Shown here one piece after another: positions 17,191 through 27,174 of a stretch of DNA of 42,615 nt. The stretch is from Oceanospirillaceae bacterium (GTDB taxonomy: Bacteria > Pseudomonadota > Gammaproteobacteria > Pseudomonadales > Balneatricaceae), in assembly GCA_013215375.1 (NCBI GenBank), contig JABSRB010000047.1, forward strand, positions 1 through 42,615, given 5' to 3'. Position 1 is the first letter of the stretch, and each line of letters starts with the position of its first letter. Made by a program: the position numbers and the translations under genes. A model generated the notes under the pieces. That model did no database searches. It was given only the letters and a program-made list of their open reading frames with translations, and was not told where the DNA came from.

Positions 17191-19077
17191 CTACAGGCGC
17201 TCTACCTCAGCCGCTTCACGTACCTGACTGACAAATATATCGTAAGTTGCACGCCCAGTACGCTCAGACAACGCCGCGGCAATTGCTTGCATTTCCTGTT
17301 CACTGATTTTAGACAAATCAGCGGCAATTATTTTATCGACAATTACAATTGCCAAGCTACTATCGGCCAAAGTGACCGTATCTACCGATACTTTACCCGC
17401 TTCAGGATGCGCTAAAGCAAACGCTTTTCTCAGCACTTCCCTAGGCACTTCAGCACTGTATCGAGCTGCGTTTAATTGTGTTTTAAGCTCAAAATCTGCT
17501 GCGACAACACTGGCATCACCACTGTTTTTAATTTCTTCAACAGCCAATTTAGCGCGTTCAGTTAAAGCCTTAGAAGCTTTTGCAGTGAGTAGAGACAACT
17601 CTATCAGCGCTGATACTTCTTCAAAGGTTTTAGATCGAACTGGCAAGTGCTCTACGACTCTTAATACGATCGCACTGGTTCTACTCAGCTCGACAGGGGC
17701 ACTGTTAAGCTCGTCTTTGATCAGCTCATCGCTGAAAGCTTCACGAACAATCTTAGTACTTTGCAGTTCAGACTCAGTAGCTCCCGCTCTGGAGAAAGCC
17801 GCTGAAGTTTTGATTTCAAGCTCTAGCTCTGCAGCCAAGTCCGTTAGATCACCACTGATAAACGCCAAGTCTGTTAATTTTTCCAGTTTTTCCAAATACA
17901 GCTGCTCAGCTTCACTCTCAGTAAGCTCAGCGATTATCTGCGCTTTAGAATCTTCAAGAGAAGGCGCTGCTGTTTCAGTGATACTCACTACTTTAATTAA
18001 ATGATAACCACTTTCAGATTTAACCGGCTCAGAGACAACTCCCTGCTCTAATGAAAACAGCTCATCTTCAAATGCCGCTTCAAAGGTACCTTTATCTACA
18101 ACCCCTAGGTCACCACCGCTATCGGCACTACCAAAGTCATTTGATGTCTCTTTAGCAACACTGGCAAAGTCTTCACCGGCCGCTAAACGCGCTTTGATTT
18201 GAATGATTTTCTCAAGTGCTGCTGCATCATTAACCTCATCAGTGACTTCAATCAAGATGTGTGAAACCTGACGCTGAGCTTTGGCCTCAAAGCTGGCCAC
18301 GATTTGCTGATATTGCTCATCGATTTTATCGGCGCTGATATCGACGCCACTGATCAAATCTTCTTTCGCTAATCGTACATACTTAACAATCACTTCTTCT
18401 TCAGTATTTAAGCTGTTCTTGGTCGCTTCAAATTCTGCTTTGACTTCATCATCAGTCACTGAGGTTAACGCTCTTACTGTTTCAATAGGCATTGAAAAAT
18501 AACGAATATCTCTGGCTTGACGCTCAAGAGCGACTACCTGCTTCAAACTAGAAGGCAGAACATAACTAGAAAGTGATAATCCAGCGCGCTGCTGGCTAAT
18601 CACCAACTGCTTGCGAATAGACTCTCGGTAAGACAAACGTGTAAAACCTATATTCCTGATCGCTGAATCAAACTGTAAAGCGCTAAACTTGCCATCTACT
18701 TGAAAAGCTGGGGTACTGGCTATTATTTTATCGATCATCTTGTTCGAGACAAGCATGTCGTTTTGGTCGGCTTCGACGAGTAGTGCTTTTTCTTGAATCA
18801 ATGATTCTAGCACCATGCCTCTGAGCAAATTATCATCTAAGCTGCTCGGATCTGCGTTCGCGCCCATTTGCGCAAGAATAGAACGTCTTTGTAATTGTGT
18901 GGCTTGATAAAGATCTTGCTCACTTATATCTTCACCGTTAACACTCGCGGGTGCATTAGAACCCTGCGTCAATCCAACCAGCGAATCAATACCAAACATA
19001 GCAAAGGTTAATACGATAAAACCTACGATAACTTTGGCTACTAACCCTTTAGAATTATCTCTAATGCCTTGCAGCAT
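17191..19077 (-). CDS. ppiD: Periplasmic folding chaperone / parvulin PpiD
   Basis: A 628-aa membrane-anchored periplasmic chaperone that assists outer-membrane protein folding near the Sec translocon. One N-terminal transmembrane segment (about residues 12-32, GLVAKVIVGFIVLTFAMFGIDSL), a SurA-like N-terminal chaperone region, one parvulin domain (about 265-365: QRQVSHILIEV ... FGSADSGGDLGVVDKGTF ... ESGYHLIKV) and a C-terminal chaperone region. Length and order are normal. It follows hupB and tRNA-Asp on the same strand, the canonical lon-hupB-ppiD neighbourhood, with element D and a terminator between. Confidence 0.95.
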   Translation of the reverse strand: MLQGIRDNSKGLVAKVIVGFIVLTFAMFGIDSLVGLTQGSNAPASVNGEDISEQDLYQATQLQRRSILAQMGANADPSSLDDNLLRGMVLESLIQEKALLVEADQNDMLVSNKMIDKIIASTPAFQVDGKFSALQFDSAIRNIGFTRLSYRESIRKQLVISQQRAGLSLSSYVLPSSLKQVVALERQARDIRYFSMPIETVRALTSVTDDEVKAEFEATKNSLNTEEEVIVKYVRLAKEDLISGVDISADKIDEQYQQIVASFEAKAQRQVSHILIEVTDEVNDAAALEKIIQIKARLAAGEDFASVAKETSNDFGSADSGGDLGVVDKGTFEAAFEDELFSLEQGVVSEPVKSESGYHLIKVVSITETAAPSLEDSKAQIIAELTESEAEQLYLEKLEKLTDLAFISGDLTDLAAELELEIKTSAAFSRAGATESELQSTKIVREAFSDELIKDELNSAPVELSRTSAIVLRVVEHLPVRSKTFEEVSALIELSLLTAKASKALTERAKLAVEEIKNSGDASVVAADFELKTQLNAARYSAEVPREVLRKAFALAHPEAGKVSVDTVTLADSSLAIVIVDKIIAADLSKISEQEMQAIAAALSERTGRATYDIFVSQVREAAEVERL

Positions 19078-19150
19078 AACTACACCTCAAAACCTAAAAA
19101 AGTAACTACTCGACTAATGGGTGGCAATACCCTTACTCATCACCCGACTA

Positions 19151-19310
19151 GGGGGCTGTCCGAGAACTGCGATCGTAGCGAGAGCAAGACTGTTTGAGGA
19201 AAAACCAGGGGACATTTGAGGCAAATAGCGTGCTATTTAACGAAAATGAGCGTTGATTTTAACCAAATAAGCTTGGTCGCAGTAGATTAGTCTGTTCTCG
19301 GACAGCCTCC
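19151..19310. mobile_element. 160-bp palindromic element D (MITE-like)
   Basis: Ends gggggctgtccgagaa and ttctcggacagcctcc are inverted repeats (15 of 16), flanked by TA on both sides (19149-19150, 19311-19312). No ORF. The inner region shares blocks such as gctcatttt/aaatagc..gctattt with element C. It lies between the ppiD start and the tRNA terminators. Confidence 0.75.
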
Positions 19311-19336
19311 TATTCACTAATCAGCCGTAATACTTA

Positions 19337-19366
19337 AAAAAAAAGGCGTATTCTAACGAATACGCC
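19337..19366 (-). terminator. Strong intrinsic terminator downstream of tRNA-Asp
   Basis: Stem aggcgtattc / gaataCgcct around a short loop, with a run of nine A on the + strand that becomes a U-tract on the minus strand. It ends the hupB/tRNA-Asp direction of transcription. Confidence 0.85.
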
Positions 19367-19381
19367 TATCGAATATAAACT

Positions 19382-19407
19382 TCCCAGCGCCTTTAAAGGC
19401 ACTGGGA
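19382..19407 (-). terminator. Hairpin 3' of tRNA-Asp
   Basis: tcccag(c)gccttt / aaaggc(a)ctggga folds into a near-perfect stem 11 bp after the tRNA 3' end. It is probably a first terminator or a tRNA-processing structure ahead of the stronger one at 19337. Confidence 0.7.
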
Positions 19408-19417
19408 GATTTCTATT

Positions 19418-19494
19418 TGGCGGAATGGACGGGACTCGAACCCGCGACCCCCTGCGTGACAGGCAGGTATTCTAACCAACTGAACTACCACTCC
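19418..19494 (-). tRNA. tRNA-Asp (anticodon GTC)
   Basis: A 77-nt cloverleaf reading ggagtggtagttcagttggt...ending with an encoded CCA. Anticodon loop cctGTCacg gives GUC (Asp); T-loop ggttcgagtcc and the acceptor stem ggagtgg / ccattcc pair correctly. Closely matches E. coli tRNA-Asp. Confidence 0.98.
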
Positions 19495-19519
19495 TTAATC
19501 TTACTTTAGTGCAAACTTC

Positions 19520-19795
19520 TTACTTATTTACCGCATCCTTCAGAGCCTTACCAGGCTTGAAAGTAGGCAATGTAGCAGCTTTGATCTGGATCGGCTCACC
19601 CGTTTGTGGGTTACGACCTGTACGTGCAGCACGCTCTTTAACAGAGAATGTACCAAAACCTACTAATGCAACAGATTCACCTTTTGTTAAAGTGTCTGTT
19701 ACCGCTGCCATAGTTGCGTCTAGAGCGCGACCTGCTGCAGCCTTTGGAATGTCAGCAGATGCTGCTATTGCGTCAATTAATTCAGACTTGTTCAC
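19520..19795 (-). CDS. hupB: DNA-binding protein HU-beta
   Basis: A 91-aa nucleoid-associated protein that bends DNA. Full-length HU with the N-terminal [11 protein letters not shown] dimerisation helices, [24 protein letters not shown] in the DNA-binding arm, and the C-terminal [12 protein letters not shown] helix. Located directly downstream of lon as in most gammaproteobacteria, with its own promoter. Confidence 0.98.
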   Translation of the reverse strand: MNKSELIDAIAASADIPKAAAGRALDATMAAVTDTLTKGESVALVGFGTFSVKERAARTGRNPQTGEPIQIKAATLPTFKPGKALKDAVNK

Positions 19796-19852
19796 AGTTT
19801 TCCCCTTTGTATAATCGAGTCAATTATTATGGTGTACTATTTTTCTGGGCTC

Positions 19853-19881
19853 AGTATAAATACCAAGACACTTTATACCAA
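19853..19881 (-). promoter_or_regulatory. Sigma70-type promoter of hupB
   Basis: On the minus strand TTGGTA is followed by a 17-bp spacer and TATACT, leaving a leader of about 50 nt before the hupB start codon. Confidence 0.7.
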
Positions 19882-19934
19882 CTGATAGAAAGGGGTGTCA
19901 AGCGCTGAAGCCCTTATTCCGCCTAGTTTTCAGA

Positions 19935-22358
19935 TCAATGTGTATTTATTTGACCCGTTTGGTTTTTTGCTGCATCTTGATCTGTTGCTAGCGTTTTTTT
20001 TGTGCTAGGCAAAATAGGCTCTGGTGCGTAGGCCAATGCGATGTCTAATACCTCATCAATCCACTTAACAGGTACTATTTTCAAGTCTGCTTTTATGTTC
20101 TCAGGTATCTCTTTTAGATCCTTTTCGTTTTCACAGGGAATGATAACGGTTTTAATCCCGCCTCTGTGGGCCGCCAACAGTTTCTCTTTTAAGCCTCCTA
20201 TGGGAAGCACTTGACCACGCAGTGTAATTTCACCAGTCATTGCCACATCCGCTAATACAGGTATTTCAGTCAGCGCAGATACTAACGCCGTACACATACC
20301 AATACCCGCACTAGGGCCATCTTTAGGAGTAGCGCCTTCAGGTACGTGAATATGCACGTCCTGCTTCTCGTGGAACTCACTGTTAATACCCAGTGCCTGT
20401 GCACGTGAACGAACCACTGTCATGGCCGCCTGGATAGATTCTTTCATCACATCCCCAAGAGAACCCGTTGTCACTTGGCGTCCTTTACCGACCACCACAG
20501 AAGCCTCTATGCTTAGCAGCTCACCACCGACGGATGTCCAAGCTAGCCCTGTGACTTGTCCTACGAGATTTTCTTTCTCAGACAGACCAAAACTAAACTT
20601 GCGCACACCTGAATAATCTTCAATATTATCGCCATCGACAACATGTCCTGCACCAATCTTTTTAAGCGCTAGCTCTTTGACCACTTTACGGCAAATTTTA
20701 GCAATTTCACGTTCGAGAGATCGCACCCCTGCTTCACGGGTGTAATAATGGATTAAATCCATAATGACTTTAGGTTTAATAACCACTTCTTCTGGCTTTA
20801 ATCCATGTTGCTTTAACTGCTTAGGCAACAAATATTTAGTGGCTATATTAAGCTTCTCATCTTCTGTGTATCCAGGGATGCGAATCAGCTCCATACGGTC
20901 CAGTAGCGGACCCGGAATATTCATCGAGTTAGAGGTGCAGACAAACATCACGTCCGACAAGTCATAATCCACTTCTAAGTAATGATCGTTAAAACTAGAG
21001 TTCTGCTCTGGATCTAAAACTTCAAGCAGTGCCGATGCAGGATCACCACGCGAATCCATACCCATCTTATCTATTTCATCCAGCAAAAATAGCGGGTTCC
21101 TCACCCCTACCTTCGCCATTTTTTGTACTATTTTTCCCGGTAACGAGCCAATATAAGTACGGCGATGCCCACGCACCTCCGCTTCATCGCGAACCCCACC
21201 TAGCGCCATACGCACATATTTGCGATTGGTGGCCTTAGCGATAGATTTACCCAGTGAAGTTTTACCTACACCTGGCGGCCCTACTAGACAAAGAATAGGC
21301 CCTTTAAGCTTCTTAACACGCTGCTGCACGGCCAAATATTCTAATATGCGCTCTTTCACTTCTTCGAGGCCGAAGTGATCTTGGTTCAAGACCTCTTCTG
21401 CCTTGCTTATATTGTGACGTAATTTAGAGCGTTTAGACCAAGGTACTTGTAACATCCAATCTATATAACTGCGCACTACCGTCGCTTCAGCGGACATCGG
21501 AGACATCATCTTCAGCTTATCAAACTCGGAAATGGTTTTCTCTTTCGCCTCTTTAGGCATACCAGCTTTGTCGATCTTTTCTTTTAAATCGTCAATATCA
21601 TTGCTGGGATTGCCGTCAATATCACCAAGCTCTTTTTGAATGGCTTTCATTTGCTCATTCAAATAGTACTCGCGCTGACTTTTCTCCATCTGTTTTTTAA
21701 CCCGCCCACGGATTCGCTTCTCGACTTCAACTAAATCGATCTCGACTTCCATCAACGACATTAAATGCTCAAGGCGTACACCATCATCTAACATTTCCAG
21801 AATCTTTTGCTTTTCTGGTAATTTCAGTGACATATGCGCCGCAATGGTGTCAGCCAAACGACCAATATCATCGATATTTTGCAGCGAGGAGAGCACTTCT
21901 GAAGGGATCTTTTTATTCACTTGCACGAAGCGCTCAAACTGTTGCAGCGCGGTGCGTTTGTATATTTCGCTCTCGGAAGAATCTTGGGTAGTTACTCCCA
22001 ACGGATTCAGCTTGGCAGTAAAATAACCTTCTGTATCATAAACTTCACTAACGCTAGCTCTAAAATCACCCTCGACAAGTACTTTGACGGTACCATCCGG
22101 CAATTTCAGCATTTGTAAAATACTGGCGACCGTACCTATCGAGAATAAATCTTTAGCGACAGGTTCATCATCCGACGCTTTGCGCTGCGCCAATAATAGA
22201 ATTTCTTTACCGCCGGCCATCGCCGCTTCTAATGCCTCAATCGATTTTTCACGACCCACAAATAACGGGATAACCATATGCGGATATACAACGACATCCC
22301 TCAACGGCAATACAGGCAAGATCATTTCTTGCTCATTGGATGCTTCTAGCTGATCCAT
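19935..22358 (-). CDS. lon: ATP-dependent protease Lon
   Basis: Cytoplasmic AAA+ protease that degrades misfolded and regulatory proteins. The start was set at ATG 22356-22358 ([10 protein letters not shown]) because AAGAGGAA precedes it; a longer frame adds 25 unlikely residues. The 807-aa product has the N-terminal LON substrate domain (about 13-205), Walker [10 protein letters not shown] at 360-368, Walker [11 protein letters not shown], and the S16 peptidase domain with catalytic Ser in PKDGPSAG and Lys in [14 protein letters not shown]. Full length. Usually clpX lies upstream; here nfuA does. Confidence 0.97.
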   Translation of the reverse strand: MDQLEASNEQEMILPVLPLRDVVVYPHMVIPLFVGREKSIEALEAAMAGGKEILLLAQRKASDDEPVAKDLFSIGTVASILQMLKLPDGTVKVLVEGDFRASVSEVYDTEGYFTAKLNPLGVTTQDSSESEIYKRTALQQFERFVQVNKKIPSEVLSSLQNIDDIGRLADTIAAHMSLKLPEKQKILEMLDDGVRLEHLMSLMEVEIDLVEVEKRIRGRVKKQMEKSQREYYLNEQMKAIQKELGDIDGNPSNDIDDLKEKIDKAGMPKEAKEKTISEFDKLKMMSPMSAEATVVRSYIDWMLQVPWSKRSKLRHNISKAEEVLNQDHFGLEEVKERILEYLAVQQRVKKLKGPILCLVGPPGVGKTSLGKSIAKATNRKYVRMALGGVRDEAEVRGHRRTYIGSLPGKIVQKMAKVGVRNPLFLLDEIDKMGMDSRGDPASALLEVLDPEQNSSFNDHYLEVDYDLSDVMFVCTSNSMNIPGPLLDRMELIRIPGYTEDEKLNIATKYLLPKQLKQHGLKPEEVVIKPKVIMDLIHYYTREAGVRSLEREIAKICRKVVKELALKKIGAGHVVDGDNIEDYSGVRKFSFGLSEKENLVGQVTGLAWTSVGGELLSIEASVVVGKGRQVTTGSLGDVMKESIQAAMTVVRSRAQALGINSEFHEKQDVHIHVPEGATPKDGPSAGIGMCTALVSALTEIPVLADVAMTGEITLRGQVLPIGGLKEKLLAAHRGGIKTVIIPCENEKDLKEIPENIKADLKIVPVKWIDEVLDIALAYAPEPILPSTKKTLATDQDAAKNQTGQINTH

Positions 22359-22779
22359 AGTAATTCCTCTTGCAAACACCTCGTAAAGATAAAGAGGTGA
22401 CAAACATATAATGTGAAACCACCAGCACAACAACTCCGCTATACCGAGGTCTCAATGTAAATTTATTTAATGCTAATTTGAACGCTTGGCCATTTTACTG
22501 TTTATGACAGCGATGGATCCAAAGTGTTATCACTGATATTTCAATAAGAAACCTGCCAAAAAATCCAACCGTGACACTCTTACGAGTACAGTTTTTTTCG
22601 CACGTTCCCTATTACTGCAATAAATATGGGGGTAATATTTTTGATTACAACAGGTTTGATTTTTTATTCTGTTTTTGGACGCTGCTCAATACAACATTAA
22701 ATATAGCTGGGCATCGCGTTTTATACAACGAGCACCCAGAAAAACTGTTATAAATACAGCGCATCTGGGTGGATAAATA
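22359..22779. other. lon upstream region / nfuA downstream region
   Basis: About 420 bp with no supportable gene. The lon promoter must lie here. Near the nfuA end, ctgggcatcgcg...cgagcacccag (22709-22741) can form an imperfect stem followed by aaaaa, a possible weak terminator. No heat-shock promoter could be assigned with confidence. Confidence 0.45.
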
Positions 22780-23373
22780 TTATTGGTAATAGGCGTTGTC
22801 TGTTACGCTGTGATCGGTCTCATCTTTAACGGCAACCAAACCCGGGACTTTTTCCAGCAGCGTTTTTTCAACACCATCTTTTAAGGTCATATCTACCGCA
22901 CTGCAGCCTTGGCAACCACCGCCAAATTTGAGGACAGCGGTATGTCCCTCTTCACTTTCCAGTAATTCAACCAAACTAACTTCACCACCGTGAGAAGCCA
23001 ATCCTGGATTGATTTCGGTGTATAAAATATAATTCACTTGCTCTTCAAGCGGGCTATCCGATGACACTTTTGGCACTTTAGCATTAGGCGCTTTAATGGT
23101 TAGCTGCCCGCCCATTCTGTCCTCAGCGTAATCAACCGTTGCCTCTTCTAAATAAGGTAAGCTATTTTTTTCAAAGTAAAAACGCAGACGATCCAACTGT
23201 AAAATCACATCGTCTTCAATAATTTCCTCAGGCTTACAATATGCCAGACAAGTTTCAGCGTAAGGCGTCCCAGGCTGAGTGACGAACATGCGCACGGCCA
23301 TGCCATCAACTTCTTGTTTGTCGAGCAAATCAGCCAAATAAATTTCAGCGCCTTTAGTTACATCTATATTCAT
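22780..23373 (-). CDS. nfuA: Fe-S cluster biogenesis protein NfuA
   Basis: Carrier that delivers 4Fe-4S clusters to apo-proteins, important under oxidative stress or iron limitation. Start placed at ATG 23371-23373 ([10 protein letters not shown]) because GAAGGTG lies 7 bp upstream; a longer reading adds seven residues. The 197-aa product has an N-terminal A-type-like domain (about 1-95), with the degenerate cysteines TCLAYC, and a C-terminal Nfu domain with the cluster motif CQGC at 154-157. An IscR-type site lies upstream (23665-23689). Confidence 0.95.
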   Translation of the reverse strand: MNIDVTKGAEIYLADLLDKQEVDGMAVRMFVTQPGTPYAETCLAYCKPEEIIEDDVILQLDRLRFYFEKNSLPYLEEATVDYAEDRMGGQLTIKAPNAKVPKVSSDSPLEEQVNYILYTEINPGLASHGGEVSLVELLESEEGHTAVLKFGGGCQGCSAVDMTLKDGVEKTLLEKVPGLVAVKDETDHSVTDNAYYQ

Positions 23374-23664
23374 TAGTACACCTTCTGTGTTCATTACATG
23401 CTCGCCAAGATCCGTAAAAACCTAATCAATCAGGCCTTACACAGATGATTTTAATACATGATTTGTGTCATTTCACACTGGCATTAGCTTGTCAGTGTAT
23501 TCTCAGCCTCTGATGAGCTGATTATAATGGAGCATACGCGCTGCAGATATGTAAATTACGCGTTCTAGCATCGCCGGTGGTAAACCACTTAAACAGACAT
23601 AATGCGCAACTCGCGTTTATTCTATTCAAAATTAGTAATATAGAGACAAGAGTACACTGAATAA

Positions 23665-23689
23665 ATACCCCAGTAAATCACTCGGGTAT
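23665..23689. promoter_or_regulatory. IscR type-1-like binding site upstream of nfuA
   Basis: A 25-bp imperfect palindrome, atacccc...cgggtat, that fits the E. coli IscR type-1 consensus (recalled as ATASYYGACTRWWWYAGTCRRSTAT) at 22 of 25 positions. It is about 290 bp upstream of the nfuA start codon and 200 bp upstream of the divergent antiporter. nfuA is a known IscR target in E. coli. A tatatt hexamer about 30 bp downstream on the minus strand could be the nfuA -10. Confidence 0.6.
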
Positions 23690-23887
23690 CTATTTCATAT
23701 TATCATACTGTGATGTCTTCTATATTGAGGTTCTATTTGGTAATTTCAATTTCAGTGGCTAAATTTATTTCACCTACTTAATTTAATTTCATTTTTTCTT
23801 ACAACAACTGCACAATATAAATATTTAATATATTATCTTAGATAAAATCATACTTGGTATTTCAATACGCAATGGAGCTTTGCAACT

Positions 23888-25060
23888 TTGGCTGATCAAT
23901 CATTTGTCTTTTCCCTATTCCTTATTTTTACAGGCGCCGCCGTTCTGGCTTCCATCGCCCTCTACACAAAACAGCCATTACTGGTTGCCTATATCGTACT
24001 TGGAGCCCTCTTAGGTCCCTACGGATACAGTTTGATTTCTGATTTAAGCCTCATTCAAGACACCTCCCACATCGGCATCATCTTTTTATTATTTTTACTC
24101 GGCTTGGACATGCAACCATCACACCTTGTCGCCATGTTAAAAAAAGCAAGCTCAGTCGCAGCTGGCAGTTCAATTGCTTTCTTCAGCTTAGGGTTTTCAG
24201 TGAGTTGGCTCTTCGGTTTTACCCATACAGAGTCGATTGTGATTGGCTTATCTATGATGTTTTCAAGCACTATCATCGGCATAAAACTACTGCCTACCAC
24301 GGTATTACACCATCGCCACGTCGGAGAGCTAGTAGTGGGATTACTGCTACTGCAAGATATTATCGCCATTGTGGTGTTAATTCTTATCTATGCTAACCAA
24401 GGCAGTAATGAGGCTGGCACTTTAGAGATGATAAAGCCTTTAATAGCCATGCCAGTGCTTACTTATCTCGCTTTCAAAGCGATCAAATATATCATCCTGC
24501 CTCTTATCCAACGCTTTGACAAATTTCACGAATACATTTTTTTACTCGCTATTGGCTGGTGCCTAGGCATGGCAGAAGCAGCTCAACTTGTCGGATTATC
24601 CGCTGAGATGGGCGCATTTATCGCAGGGGTATCACTCGCTTCCAGCCCTATCTCACAATACATCGCCACCCACTTAAAACCGTTGCGTGATTTTTTCCTG
24701 ATTTTGTTTTTCTTCTCTATCGGCGCTAGTTTCAACTTAGGCTTAATTCCAGACATTGTATTGCCCGCTGTGGTTTTAGCCTTAGTTGTGGTCACTTTAA
24801 AACCTTTAATCTTTAGGTTTTTCTTGATGCGCATTAAAGAGGATAGCGCTATGTCTTGGGAGGTGGGGTTTAGACTGGGGCAAACAAGTGAGTTCTCATT
24901 GTTAATTGCTTACTTAGCAGCGAGCTCTTCGATGATTGGTATTAACGCCTCCCACATCATACAAGCCACTGCTATTTTAACTTTTTTACTCTCCTCTTAT
25001 ATCGTGCTGTTTAACTTCCCATCGCCCATTGCCATCAAAGATGAACTGCGCAGAGATTAA
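23888..25060 (+). CDS. CPA2-family cation/proton antiporter (KefB-like membrane domain)
   Basis: A 390-aa inner-membrane protein with about 12 helices, matching the Na+/H+ exchanger domain of KefB-type proteins: LVAYIVLGALLGPYG, LLFLLGLDMQPSHL, SSTIIGIKLLP, LLLLQDIIAIVVL and SAEMGAFIAGVSLA. No C-terminal RCK/TrkA-N domain, unlike KefB/KefC (about 600 aa), so it is not glutathione-gated in the known manner. The start is TTG with ggag about 10 bp upstream. The ion carried is unknown. Divergent from nfuA, convergent with selO (2 bp apart). Confidence 0.85.
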   Translation: MADQSFVFSLFLIFTGAAVLASIALYTKQPLLVAYIVLGALLGPYGYSLISDLSLIQDTSHIGIIFLLFLLGLDMQPSHLVAMLKKASSVAAGSSIAFFSLGFSVSWLFGFTHTESIVIGLSMMFSSTIIGIKLLPTTVLHHRHVGELVVGLLLLQDIIAIVVLILIYANQGSNEAGTLEMIKPLIAMPVLTYLAFKAIKYIILPLIQRFDKFHEYIFLLAIGWCLGMAEAAQLVGLSAEMGAFIAGVSLASSPISQYIATHLKPLRDFFLILFFFSIGASFNLGLIPDIVLPAVVLALVVVTLKPLIFRFFLMRIKEDSAMSWEVGFRLGQTSEFSLLIAYLAASSSMIGINASHIIQATAILTFLLSSYIVLFNFPSPIAIKDELRRD

Positions 25061-25062
25061 AC

Positions 25063-26556
25063 TTAAGTACCACAAAACGTTGCATAGTCTCCAAAGCTCT
25101 CGGGGGCTGCTTGAGCAAATCGACTTAACCCCTCTCGTTTTGTAAAAGGTTTATCCAATACCTCAAGCAGTTTCTCAAACGGTTTAAAGTCGCCCTCTTG
25201 TTCTGCTGCGCTAATAACCTCTTCTACCAAGTGATTACGGGGAATATACATAGGGTTAACGTTGCGCATTAAAAGGCTACGCTCATCGATAGCAATAGGC
25301 TCATCTGCCAGTCGCTCTAACCACAGCAGCTGCCACTGTTGAAAGGCCGCTTTGTTTTTAAACAAGTTAAGCGCGGTCTCGTTATCCACCAATAATCCAG
25401 AGAGCGCTCTAAATAAATGCGTGAAATCGACTTCATCTTCCACCATTAGCGTTAGCAATTTGTTAATCAAAGTAACATCGTCACTCTGCGCTGTCTGCAA
25501 GCCCAGCTTAGCCCGCATGCAGATCAACCACTGGCGCTGATAAGCCGCCTCAAAGTCATTTAATACCACCGTTACCAGTTCAACGGCACGCGTTTCATCC
25601 TGATCAATTAATGGCAATAATGTCTCTGCGAAACGGGTTAGCCCCCATAGCGCCATACTCGGTTGTTTTGCATAGGCGTAGCGCCTCTGTGTATCGATAG
25701 AACTAAAAGCGATGCTGGGATCAAACACATCCAAAAAGGCACAGGGACCATAATCAATAGTCTCGCCACTGATAGTGATGTTATCGGTGTTCATCACCCC
25801 ATGCACAAAACCTACACTCATCCACTTAGCCACTAAAAATGCCTGTCGCTCACACACTTGTGTTAGTAGTTTTAAATAGCGATTAGCTGTGTCTTGAATG
25901 TTAGGGAAGTGTCGAGCAAGGGTATATTCAGCCAGCGCTGTCAGCTTTTTTGTATTACCTCTGGCGGCTAAAAACTGAAAGCTACCTACCCGAATATGAC
26001 TTTTGGCAACCCGCGCTAGCACAGCGCCTGGCAATGGCTGAGTGCGCATAATTGTCTCGCCTGTCGATACAACCGCCAAAGCTCTGGTAGTAGGCACACC
26101 CAAACTATGCATGGCCTCTGCAAGTAGGTACTCGCGCAGTACCGGGCCCAATACTGCCTTACCGTCGCCTCCTCTTGAGAAGATAGTACGCCCAGAACCT
26201 TTTAAGTGAATATCACGACGCGCACTTTTTTTGTCTATCACTTCTGCCAACAACAGCGCCCTGCCATCACCAAGTTGCGGACTAAACCCACCAAATTGAT
26301 GGCCTGCGTACGCCTGTGCTAATGGTGCTCCTCCTAAAGGAACATTTCCGCCCGACAACAATGCTGCAAGCTGCGCCTCTTCCAGTTTATCCACTGCTAA
26401 ACCTAGTTCATCAGCAAGCGCGCGGTTCAATTTTACCAACTGTGGCTTAGGCGCCAAATCACCCTTAAAAGAGACGTACATCCCCTCCAGCGCATTGGCA
26501 TAACTACTGTCAATTTGTAACCCTGAATCAATGTTTGGCACTTCCACTTCCTTCAA
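25063..26556 (-). CDS. selO: Protein adenylyltransferase SelO (YdiU)
   Basis: Pseudokinase-fold enzyme that transfers AMP to Ser/Thr/Tyr of target proteins and is linked to redox homeostasis. The 497-aa product has the family blocks GGFSPQLGDGRA, HLKGSGRTIFSRGGDGKAVLGPVLREYLLAEAM, and VGFVHGVMNTDNITISGETIDYGPCAFLD with the metal-binding Asn/Asp. The C-terminus ends in ATFCGT, with one cysteine near the end as in many bacterial members, no selenocysteine. Located 39 bp downstream of msrB on the same strand, so probably one transcript. Confidence 0.95.
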   Translation of the reverse strand: MKEVEVPNIDSGLQIDSSYANALEGMYVSFKGDLAPKPQLVKLNRALADELGLAVDKLEEAQLAALLSGGNVPLGGAPLAQAYAGHQFGGFSPQLGDGRALLLAEVIDKKSARRDIHLKGSGRTIFSRGGDGKAVLGPVLREYLLAEAMHSLGVPTTRALAVVSTGETIMRTQPLPGAVLARVAKSHIRVGSFQFLAARGNTKKLTALAEYTLARHFPNIQDTANRYLKLLTQVCERQAFLVAKWMSVGFVHGVMNTDNITISGETIDYGPCAFLDVFDPSIAFSSIDTQRRYAYAKQPSMALWGLTRFAETLLPLIDQDETRAVELVTVVLNDFEAAYQRQWLICMRAKLGLQTAQSDDVTLINKLLTLMVEDEVDFTHLFRALSGLLVDNETALNLFKNKAAFQQWQLLWLERLADEPIAIDERSLLMRNVNPMYIPRNHLVEEVISAAEQEGDFKPFEKLLEVLDKPFTKREGLSRFAQAAPESFGDYATFCGT

Positions 26557-26595
26557 CTAATACATTCTTTTTATCAACCAGTTTGTAACGCCTCT

Positions 26596-27036
26596 TTACT
26601 CGACCAATTGAACGAACTCGCCATAGCCTTCGCTTTCCATATCTTCTAAGGCGATAAACCTAAGTGAAGCGGAGTTAATACAGTAACGCAAGCCGCCACT
26701 TTCCTGTGGACCATCATTAAACACATGACCTAAATGGCTATCACCCGCCAAAGAGCGCACTTCTGTGCGTTGCATGCCATGGCTCGTATCGGTTATTTCA
26801 TTGATATATTGACTGACAATAGGCTTAGAAAAACTGGGCCAGCCACAGCCTGATTCAAATTTACTGGAGGACGAAAACAGCGGTTCTGCTGACACTATAT
26901 CAACGTAAATCCCCGCCTGCCATTGATTGAGTAATTCACCACTTCCAGGTGCTTCAGTGCCGCTTTGTTGCGTCACTCGATATTGTTCTTGATTAAGCTG
27001 CGCCACTGCCTCGGCTGATTTTTGATACTTCTTCAT
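26596..27036 (-). CDS. msrB: Peptide-methionine (R)-S-oxide reductase
   Basis: Repairs R-sulfoxide methionine in oxidised proteins. The 146-aa product has CGWPSF at 64-69, the [21 protein letters not shown] core and the catalytic Cys119 in [11 protein letters not shown]. The two CxxC zinc pairs of many MsrB proteins are absent, so this is the zinc-free form with Cys64 as the likely resolving residue. Same strand as selO, 39 bp apart, a plausible redox-repair operon. Confidence 0.95.
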   Translation of the reverse strand: MKKYQKSAEAVAQLNQEQYRVTQQSGTEAPGSGELLNQWQAGIYVDIVSAEPLFSSSSKFESGCGWPSFSKPIVSQYINEITDTSHGMQRTEVRSLAGDSHLGHVFNDGPQESGGLRYCINSASLRFIALEDMESEGYGEFVQLVE

Positions 27037-27174
27037 ATCTACCTCTTATTGCTCTTAATAATAACCAATCACTTGATTCCAACAGCATTATTTGAATTTA
27101 AATAATTTAGACAAATTCTATCACAGCGCATAAACTTAGTTTCTGTTCATCACACTACCCAACAAGGTTTCATT

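Noticed and set aside
17372-18004. 210-aa plus-strand ORF opposite ppiD
   Set aside because: Low-complexity Ser/Ala-rich antisense shadow of ppiD.
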